From NCBI GenBank assembly GCA_937934685.1, contig CALGYU010000012.1, positions 1 through 19,963 of the forward strand: a DNA stretch of 19,963 nucleotides, read 5' to 3'. The notes beneath the pieces are model-generated. The model worked only from the letters and a program-made list of their open reading frames with translations, was not told the origin of the DNA and searched no databases. Within the stretch, counting starts at the first letter, position 1; each line of letters starts with the position of its first letter. Positions 14,046 through 19,963 of this stretch are shown piece after piece. Origin of the DNA: an uncultured Acholeplasma sp. GTDB lineage: Bacteria; Bacillota_I; Bacilli_A; Acholeplasmatales; Acholeplasmataceae. A program made the translations under genes and the position numbers.

Positions 14046-14594
14046 ATGATAAAAGAGTTAGAAACACAAAGATTAATTTTAAGAAAACCAGTCATAGAAG
14101 ATCTAAAAGATTTTCATAAGTATGCCAGTAAAAGCAATATCGGTCCTAACGCAGGATGGCTACCACATTATAGTCTAGAAGAAAGTAAACATGTTTTAAA
14201 ATCATTTATCAAGGAAAATAATGTTTGGGCAATTACCTTAAAGGCATATAATAAACTCATAGGAACCATTGATTTAAGAGACCATGATTATTTTTCACAT
14301 GAGGTTTATGAAATTGGATATTCCTTAGATGATAAATATTGGAATAAAGGCATTGTGACAGAGGCTTTAAATAAAGTGATTGACTATGCATTTGGTGAGC
14401 TTAAAATTAAACGTTTGATCGCATCACATAGTGAAAACAACATAGCATCTCAAAAAGTGCTAGAAAAAAACGGATTTGTCTATACACATACAGAAGAAAC
14501 CACACTTTATTTAAGTGTCGGTATTAAAACCATCAAATGGTATGAGAAACTAAATATTCAGGAGGAAAACAATGGAAACAAAATTAAAGACTAA
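14046..14594 (+). CDS. GNAT family N-acetyltransferase (RimJ/RimL-type)
   Basis: 182 residues from ATG 14046, chosen because GAGGA at 14036-14040 is 5 bases upstream. The in-frame ATG at 14034 touches the terminator T run and has no ribosome site. The start LETQRLILRKPVIEDL is typical of RimJ/RimL-type acetyltransferases. The acetyl-CoA pyrophosphate loop region is DDKYWNKGIVTEAL (the Q/RxxGxG/A-like segment), followed by IKRLIASHSENNIASQKVLEKNGF. Family members transfer acetyl from acetyl-CoA to amino groups of proteins, amino acids or small molecules. The substrate is unknown. It sits between the Val T-box and valS and overlaps valS by 23 bases, with the valS Shine-Dalgarno inside its coding region, so it is induced together with valS. 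Confidence 0.9.
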   Translation: MIKELETQRLILRKPVIEDLKDFHKYASKSNIGPNAGWLPHYSLEESKHVLKSFIKENNVWAITLKAYNKLIGTIDLRDHDYFSHEVYEIGYSLDDKYWNKGIVTEALNKVIDYAFGELKIKRLIASHSENNIASQKVLEKNGFVYTHTEETTLYLSVGIKTIKWYEKLNIQEENNGNKIKD

Positions 14595-17151
14595 ATATGA
14601 TTTTAAAGAAGTAGAAAAAGGGCAATATGAAACGTGGGTAGAAAACGGATATTTTACGGCCGGAAAAGATCTTTCTAAGACCCCTTTTACTGTTGTTATT
14701 CCGCCACCAAACGTAACTGGAAAACTACATTTAGGTCACGCCTGGGATAACACATTACAAGATATCATCATCAGAAGAAAAAGAATGCAAGGTTATGATG
14801 CTTTATTTTTACCTGGAATGGACCATGCTGGGATTGCGACTCAAGCAAGAGTAGATAATCAATTAAAACAAATGGGAATATCACGTCATAACATTGGTAG
14901 AGAAAAGTTTTTAGAACATGCTTGGAGTTGGAAAGAAGAATATGCAGGGCATATTAGAGATCAATGGAAAGCATTAGGATTAAGTTTAGATTATACGAGA
15001 GAACGTTTTACGTTAGATGATAAATTAAACGATGCAGTGAATTATGTTTTCATCAACCTTTATGAAAAAGGGTTAATTTATCGCGGCAATAGAATCATTA
15101 ACTGGGATCCAGAAGCTCAAACAGCTTTATCTAATATCGAGGTAGAACATAAAGAAACGCAAGGAAAACTCTTTTATTTTAAATATCCACTCATAGATAG
15201 TGATGAGTTTTTAATTGTTGCTACAACAAGACCTGAAACAATGTTTGCCGATCAAGCTGTAATGGTGCATCCAAAAGATGAAAGATACACATCGTTTATT
15301 GGAAAAAAAGTATATATTCCAGGAACTAAAACAGCCATTCCTGTCATTGCAGATGACTATGTAGATAAAGATTTTGGAACTGGTGTTGTAAAAGTGACAC
15401 CTGCACACGATCCAAATGACTTTGAGGTTGCGCTTAGACATCATTTAGAAATGCCATTATGCATGGAAGAAAATGGGAAGATGAATCATATGGCCAATCA
15501 ATATGAAGGGCAAGACCGTTTTGAGTGTAGAACGAATTTAGTTTATGATTTAGAAAAATTAAACTTAGTTCATAAAATAGAAGATTATACAAATTCTGTA
15601 GGCTATTCAGAACGAACTGGTGTTGTTGTAGAACCAAGATTATCACTTCAATGGTTTATTGCGATGGAAAAACTAGCAGAAAAAACACTTAATGATTCAA
15701 AAATTAATTACTATCCAAGTCGTTTTAAAAAATTATTTGACCACTGGATGGAAAATATCCAAGACTGGTGTATTTCTCGTCAACTTTGGTGGGGACATAG
15801 AATACCTGCTTGGTATAAAGATAAAGAAGTCAAAGTACAAGTCACATCACCTGGTGATGGATGGCATCAAGATGAAGACGTTCTAGATACTTGGTTTTCA
15901 TCTGCTTTATGGCCATTTAGCACATTAGGATGGCCTGAAAAAACAGATGATTTTAATCGCTACTACCCAACAGATACACTAGTAACAGGTTATGACATTC
16001 TTACATTTTGGGTATCAAGAATGGTATTTCAAGCATTAGAGTTTACTAATGAGGATCCTTTTAAAGATGTTTTACTACACGGTTTAATTAGAGACAGTGA
16101 AGGCAGAAAAATGAGTAAATCCTTAAACAACGGAATTGATCCAATGGATGTTATTAAAGATTACGGTGTAGATACATTAAGATATTTTTTAACAACCAAT
16201 TCAGCTCCTGGAATGGATTTAAGATATGAAGTAGAAAAAGTTGAATCTAGTTGGAACTTTATTAACAAACTATGGAACATTACCAGATTCATCACAATGA
16301 ATCTAGATGATTTAAACGATGAGATTGACTATAAACAATTAACTTTACAAGATAAATATATTTTATCTAGATTAACTGAAACGATTAATGAAGCAGATTA
16401 TAATTATGAGAAGTATGAATTTGGTGAAGCAGCTAAAAGTCTTTATCATTTCATTTGGGAAGATTTTGCTAACTGGTATGTTGAATTTGCTAAAATCGCC
16501 TTACAAGACGCTAAAACAAAAAACAATACACAAAGAGTTTTATTAACAGTTTTAAAAGCTGTTTTAAAACTGATGCATCCATTCATCCCATTTGTTACTG
16601 AAAAATTATATAGTGAAGTGTCAAATGAACCATCAATTATGATTTCAGATTGGCCAAAACCAGGATATTATCAAAAAGAAGATATCGTTTTATTTGAAGA
16701 AATCAAAGATACCATTACCAAAGTTCGTAACCTACGCGCTGAAAATAATGTTATTCCAAGTAAACCACTAGATATCTACATTGAAACCAATGATCATTAC
16801 TTAACCATCTTTAATGAATTAGAAACTTATTTTAAAAAGTTTTTAGGATGTCATAACTTAGAATTTATGAGTAAAATCAATACAGAATTAGAAACTATTT
16901 TATTGGTTGGAAATATCATGAATACTTATGTTTTAAAATCAGATTTAATTGATCCAGAAAAAGAAAAAGAAACCCTTTTAAAACAAAAAGAAACTTTAGA
17001 AAATGAAATTAAAAGAAGTGAGGCTTTATTAAACAATGAAAACTTTGTTAAAAAAGCACCAGAGGCTAAACTAACAGCTGAAAAAGAAAAATATGAAAAC
17101 TATAAACGTCAATACAATGATGTTTTAACAAGCTTAAAAGCATATGTTTAA
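14572..17151 (+). CDS. valS: Valyl-tRNA synthetase
   Basis: 859 residues, near the usual 870-880. The class I signatures are PPPNVTGKLHLGHAWDN (44-60, HIGH motif as HLGH) and KMSKS at 513-517 (GRKMSKSLNNG). The CP1 editing domain contains TTRPETMFADQAV and DFGTGVVKVTPAHDPND, which hydrolyses Thr-tRNA-Val. WWGHRIPAWY and DEDVLDTWFSSALWPFST are ValRS-typical; the stretch between them is short and has no Cys pair. A charged coiled coil (about 800-855) ends the protein. It attaches valine to tRNA-Val in the cytoplasm. AGGAGG at 14562-14567 gives a strong ribosome site. The T-box upstream with a Val specifier supports the identity. It overlaps folC by 8 bases. Confidence 0.98.
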   Translation: METKLKTKYDFKEVEKGQYETWVENGYFTAGKDLSKTPFTVVIPPPNVTGKLHLGHAWDNTLQDIIIRRKRMQGYDALFLPGMDHAGIATQARVDNQLKQMGISRHNIGREKFLEHAWSWKEEYAGHIRDQWKALGLSLDYTRERFTLDDKLNDAVNYVFINLYEKGLIYRGNRIINWDPEAQTALSNIEVEHKETQGKLFYFKYPLIDSDEFLIVATTRPETMFADQAVMVHPKDERYTSFIGKKVYIPGTKTAIPVIADDYVDKDFGTGVVKVTPAHDPNDFEVALRHHLEMPLCMEENGKMNHMANQYEGQDRFECRTNLVYDLEKLNLVHKIEDYTNSVGYSERTGVVVEPRLSLQWFIAMEKLAEKTLNDSKINYYPSRFKKLFDHWMENIQDWCISRQLWWGHRIPAWYKDKEVKVQVTSPGDGWHQDEDVLDTWFSSALWPFSTLGWPEKTDDFNRYYPTDTLVTGYDILTFWVSRMVFQALEFTNEDPFKDVLLHGLIRDSEGRKMSKSLNNGIDPMDVIKDYGVDTLRYFLTTNSAPGMDLRYEVEKVESSWNFINKLWNITRFITMNLDDLNDEIDYKQLTLQDKYILSRLTETINEADYNYEKYEFGEAAKSLYHFIWEDFANWYVEFAKIALQDAKTKNNTQRVLLTVLKAVLKLMHPFIPFVTEKLYSEVSNEPSIMISDWPKPGYYQKEDIVLFEEIKDTITKVRNLRAENNVIPSKPLDIYIETNDHYLTIFNELETYFKKFLGCHNLEFMSKINTELETILLVGNIMNTYVLKSDLIDPEKEKETLLKQKETLENEIKRSEALLNNENFVKKAPEAKLTAEKEKYENYKRQYNDVLTSLKAYV

Positions 17152-18370
17152 CAGTTTACCACAAGCCATTGACTGGATAGAAAGACAACCTAGATTTAAA
17201 GATAAGGTAGATTTAAACCACTTAAAAAAAGCGTATCAACAATTAAATATTGACTTATCAAACATTAAAAAAATACATGTGGCCGGAACCAATGGTAAAG
17301 GTTCTACCTCAGCTTATTTAAGTTACATTGCAATAGCTTCTCATCATAAGGTAGGAAGCTTCACATCACCTTATTTGATATCATTTAACGAACGTATTAG
17401 AATCAATATGATACCGATTAATGATTTAGAATTACTTCAATTAATTAATGAATTTTATGTATTTAATGAATCTCTTTTTGAAAAACTATCCTTTTTTGAA
17501 ATTATGACTTTAATGTCATTTAAATATTTTTCTGATCAAAAAGTAGATTTGATGATCATAGAAGTAGGTATTGGTGGCCTATTAGATGCCACCAATATTT
17601 TAGACTATGATCTTTCCTTAATCACTAATGTAGGTATGGATCATATGAAACAGTTAGGCAATACATTAGAATCTATTGCTTTAAACAAATTAGGTATTGT
17701 TAAACCACATCATAAGTTACTGACAACTATGGATGAAAAATTATTACCACTTGCTATGAAGGTATGTGAAGAAAAAAGGGCACAATGTATACCTTTAAAT
17801 GCAACAATGGTCCAAACAGTAAATGATTACCCACATCAAATCATTATTGATGACAATCTTTTTTCTATTTTACTAGGAGAACATCAAAATCTTAATGCAT
17901 TATTGGCGTATAAGGCTTTTTTAAGTTTGTATCCAGATACTGACATTAAAAACATAGAAAAAGGCTTTAAATCAACCAAATGGGCAGGAAGATTAGAAGA
18001 AATTAGCCCCAATGTCTTTATAGATGGTGCACATAACATGCATGCCATTGATCAGTTGATTCAAAGTTCAGTTCGTATGTTTAAAGGACAAAAAATAGGT
18101 ATTTTATTTAGTGCTTTAGGTGATAAGGAAATAGATGAAATGTTGTTAAGATTAAAAACTATTTCAAATGAGATCATAGTGACCTCTTTTAATGATTTTA
18201 GATATAAAGATTTAAGTTATGTTAAAAATAAAGGTTTTTCATTTGAAAGTGATTATCACAAGGCTTTTTTGGAATTAAAAGAAAAAAACTGTGATATTAT
18301 TTTGATTACAGGCTCTATTCATTTTATCGGAGAAATTAAAAAGAATTTATTAGGGGTATTAAATGACTAA
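17144..18370 (+). CDS. folC: Folylpolyglutamate synthase / dihydrofolate synthase
   Basis: 408 residues, usual for FolC (about 420-430). The Mur-ligase-type P-loop is GTNGKGS (48-54), followed by GSFTSPYLISFNERI, EVGIGGLLDATNIL, ITNVGMDHMKQLG and the C-terminal IDGAHN (D294 to N298). The enzyme adds glutamate to folates, using ATP, to retain them in the cell; bifunctional forms also make dihydrofolate. Which activity applies cannot be read here. The ATG overlaps the valS stop by 8 bases and has no clear Shine-Dalgarno, so translation is probably coupled to valS. The valS-folC order is conserved in Bacillus. Confidence 0.95.
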   Translation: MFNSLPQAIDWIERQPRFKDKVDLNHLKKAYQQLNIDLSNIKKIHVAGTNGKGSTSAYLSYIAIASHHKVGSFTSPYLISFNERIRINMIPINDLELLQLINEFYVFNESLFEKLSFFEIMTLMSFKYFSDQKVDLMIIEVGIGGLLDATNILDYDLSLITNVGMDHMKQLGNTLESIALNKLGIVKPHHKLLTTMDEKLLPLAMKVCEEKRAQCIPLNATMVQTVNDYPHQIIIDDNLFSILLGEHQNLNALLAYKAFLSLYPDTDIKNIEKGFKSTKWAGRLEEISPNVFIDGAHNMHAIDQLIQSSVRMFKGQKIGILFSALGDKEIDEMLLRLKTISNEIIVTSFNDFRYKDLSYVKNKGFSFESDYHKAFLELKEKNCDIILITGSIHFIGEIKKNLLGVLND

Positions 18371-18830
18371 GGAAGATTTGAAAAAGACAGTAGAATATCA
18401 ATATTATAAAAACAATATGCTTTTTTCACTCATTGTTTTTATTTTATTTACCTCATTACTTACCGTTCCTTTTTTGTTCATTTCTGAGAGTAGAGGCATA
18501 GAATATGTGATGTTAATCTTTTGTGTGTTACTCTTTTTGCCTGTAATCATCTATTATGTATACAGACAAAAAGAAACTTTAAAAGATGCAGAAACTTATC
18601 AATCATTTACTGTTCATTTTATAGAATTAGTTCCTTCATTGCGTGGAGTACTAGGTTTTGAACTTTTAATACCAATCAAAGAATTTAAAAAAGTTAGAGT
18701 CATAACTAAAGCCATCTATTCATCCAGTATCTTTAGTATGATGATGCCACAAGTTACGGATTATCATAACAAAGAAAATCAAGTGTTATACAGTGAAAGT
18801 TTGCATAAAGTACTTGTTGTAAAAAAGTAA
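18363..18830 (+). CDS. Small membrane protein of unknown function
   Basis: 155 residues not recognised as a known family. Two hydrophobic helices are visible, about 19-41 (LFSLIVFILFTSLLTVPFLF) and 47-68 (EYVMLIFCVLLFLPVIIYYV). A charged stretch YRQKETLKDAE follows. A soluble tail of about 85 residues comes next, mixed beta and alpha in character, with the segment SIFSMMMPQVTDYHNKENQ. There is no signal peptide cleavage site or lipobox. It overlaps the folC end by 8 bases and has AGGGG shortly upstream, so it is real and co-expressed with folC. The gene may be restricted to Acholeplasma relatives. Confidence 0.75.
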   Translation: MTKEDLKKTVEYQYYKNNMLFSLIVFILFTSLLTVPFLFISESRGIEYVMLIFCVLLFLPVIIYYVYRQKETLKDAETYQSFTVHFIELVPSLRGVLGFELLIPIKEFKKVRVITKAIYSSSIFSMMMPQVTDYHNKENQVLYSESLHKVLVVKK

Positions 18831-18862
18831 GAGTCAGAGTTTTGAATTAGGGGAGGTTTTTT

Positions 18863-19669
18863 ATGATCATAAGAAATCAAGTTATATATACAAAATTTAC
18901 AGAAATTAAAGATGCGAAAGCAACCGTTATTATTACTCATGGAATTGCAGAAAGCTCAGAAGAATATGAGAAACTCGCAAAAGATCTTCAATCAGCTTCT
19001 TATCAAACCTTATTATATGATGTCAGAGGACATGGTAGAAGTATGGGTAAAAGAGGAGATATAAAAAGTTTTCATCAATTTTTAGACGATCTTCATGAAA
19101 TTGTAAAAAAAGTTAAAGTAACGACTAAAAAGAAAGTTTATTTACTTGGACATAGTATGGGTGGAATTATTACCAACGCTTATGTGGTTAAATATAAAGA
19201 TGTTGATGGAGTTATTATTAGTGCAGCCCCAACAGATTTTTTACCAAGTGTTAAAACATTAAGAAAAGTACCTTATCGATTATTAAACTTTAAAAAAATT
19301 AAAACTAATTTTAAAGGAAAAGGGCTATCAAGAATTCCGTATCAAGAAAAGTATTATCCATATCATCTAGACTATATCAAACCAAGACTCATCGGTAATA
19401 TTTTGATATCATCTATTAAATACTTACATAAGAACCTTGAAAACTATCAAGTACCTGTTTTGTTTTTACATGGAAAAGCAGACCCAATTGTACCTTATCA
19501 ATTAACAGAAACCTTTTATAATAAAGTCACCAGTCAGGATAAGGAAGTTAAGTATTATAATGATAGTTTACATAATTTATTTAATGATTTAGATGCTAAA
19601 ATCATTACCAGTGATGTCATTGGTTGGTTAGATCAAAGAAGCAGGGGAGAAGTAAATGAAAAAGCGTAG
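18863..19669 (+). CDS. Alpha/beta hydrolase, monoacylglycerol lipase / lysophospholipase-like
   Basis: 268 residues. The nucleophile elbow is GHSMGG with S98, and the triad is completed by D207 (HGKADPIVP) and H237 (NDSLHNLFND). THGIAESSEEY holds the oxyanion region, and YDVRGHGRSMGKRGDIKSF is typical of the monoglyceride lipase / lysophospholipase group (Hydrolase_4). Enzymes of this group release fatty acids from monoacylglycerols or lysophospholipids; the substrate is inferred. No signal peptide, so it acts in the cytoplasm or at the inner membrane face. The ribosome site is strong (GGGGAGG, about 18850-18856). It overlaps the next gene by 14 bases. Confidence 0.9.
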   Translation: MIIRNQVIYTKFTEIKDAKATVIITHGIAESSEEYEKLAKDLQSASYQTLLYDVRGHGRSMGKRGDIKSFHQFLDDLHEIVKKVKVTTKKKVYLLGHSMGGIITNAYVVKYKDVDGVIISAAPTDFLPSVKTLRKVPYRLLNFKKIKTNFKGKGLSRIPYQEKYYPYHLDYIKPRLIGNILISSIKYLHKNLENYQVPVLFLHGKADPIVPYQLTETFYNKVTSQDKEVKYYNDSLHNLFNDLDAKIITSDVIGWLDQRSRGEVNEKA

Positions 19670-19963
19670 AGTAGCATTTGTATGCGTTCATAATTCGTGT
19701 AGAAGCCAAATGGCAGAAGGATGGGCTAAAACATTAGGTCATGATGTTTTAGAGGTTTATTCTGCTGGAACTGAAGAATATCATGAAATTAAGCCTTTAG
19801 CAGTTGAAGTGATGAAAGAAGTAGGTATTTTGATGGATAGTCAATATCCTAAAACATTAGATCAAATTCCAGTGCCAGACATCTTAATCACAATGGGATG
19901 TGGAGCAACTTGCCCGTGGGTACCCAATGAGTATGAAGAAGATTGGGGATTAAAAGATCCATC
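19656..19963 (+). CDS. arsC: Arsenate reductase / low-molecular-weight phosphatase-fold protein, 3'-truncated by window edge
   Basis: Found by direct translation from ATG 19656; 102 complete codons run to the window end. The phosphate-binding loop is C10-V-H-N-S-C-R16-S (C-x5-R), in VAFVCVHNSCRSQMAEG. SAGTEE follows at 36-41. The motif MGCGATCP (C82, C86), then EEDWGLKDP, is characteristic of thioredoxin-coupled ArsC rather than tyrosine phosphatases. In S. aureus ArsC the redox cysteines are 10, 82 and 89; here the third is at 86, a spacing seen in other ArsC-like proteins. The reaction would be reduction of arsenate to arsenite. No ars repressor or efflux gene is visible in the window. GGGGAGA at 19644-19650 is the ribosome site, inside the preceding gene. 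Confidence 0.87.
   Translation, partial: MKKRRVAFVCVHNSCRSQMAEGWAKTLGHDVLEVYSAGTEEYHEIKPLAVEVMKEVGILMDSQYPKTLDQIPVPDILITMGCGATCPWVPNEYEEDWGLKDP

Noticed and set aside
15211..15886. Several open frames on both strands within valS
   Set aside because: They lie inside a certain gene, lack ribosome sites and encode no recognisable domains.
1..19963. Mobile element, phage, CRISPR or toxin-antitoxin system
   Set aside because: No transposase, integrase, repeat array, cas-like or toxin-antitoxin-like gene was found; all genes are housekeeping or metabolic and co-oriented.

Overview
The window looks like chromosomal DNA from an Acholeplasma-type mollicute. It is very AT-rich and gene-dense, and every recognisable gene lies on the + strand. 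There is a lipoprotein with a lipobox but no cell-wall gene, and an L-lactate dehydrogenase of fermentative type. UGA is used as a true stop (ends of the genes at 688 and 12205) while Trp is UGG throughout, so the standard code applies. This argues against Mycoplasma/Spiroplasma and for Acholeplasma or a close relative; the genus is inference. No mobile element, CRISPR array, rRNA or tRNA gene was seen, and no gene-free stretch exceeds 300 bases.

Layout. (1) 2-1273: the 3' part of a GT8 glycosyltransferase and an overlapping Nudix hydrolase, closed by a terminator. (2) 1296-2858: a 5'-nucleotidase-type lipoprotein whose reading frame runs through its own terminator. (3) 2989-8411: protein quality control and ribosome assembly, with tig, then lon behind a degenerate CIRCE (HrcA) operator, then engB overlapping a degV-family gene. 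This resembles the tig-clpX-lon-ysxC neighbourhood of Bacillus without clpX. (4) 8454-10041: ldh and a small NAD(P)-binding Rossmann protein. (5) 10125-11107: asnA, preceded by a consensus promoter followed at once by a terminator hairpin. (6) 11180-13760: an auxin-efflux-carrier (AEC) family permease and a GH28 pectin-type glycosidase with no export signal. (7) 13761 to the window end: a T-box riboswitch with a GTA (Val) specifier, a GNAT acetyltransferase, valS, folC, a small two-helix membrane protein, an alpha/beta hydrolase and the 5' part of an arsC-like gene. All are tightly packed or overlapping and are probably one long operon.

How the parts work together. Heat or misfolding stress is answered through HrcA control of lon beside trigger factor. 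Energy metabolism is represented by lactate dehydrogenase, whose fructose-1,6-bisphosphate site residues are present. Amino-acid supply is served by asnA and by tRNA-Val-sensing control of valS.

The most noteworthy points are the acetyltransferase placed between the Val T-box and valS, the CIRCE-like operator over the lon promoter, the intracellular GH28 enzyme beside a permease, and the nucleotidase stop codon lying beyond its terminator. Several apparent starts were moved to an internal ATG with a Shine-Dalgarno sequence (lon 4419, ldh 8454, GNAT 14046).
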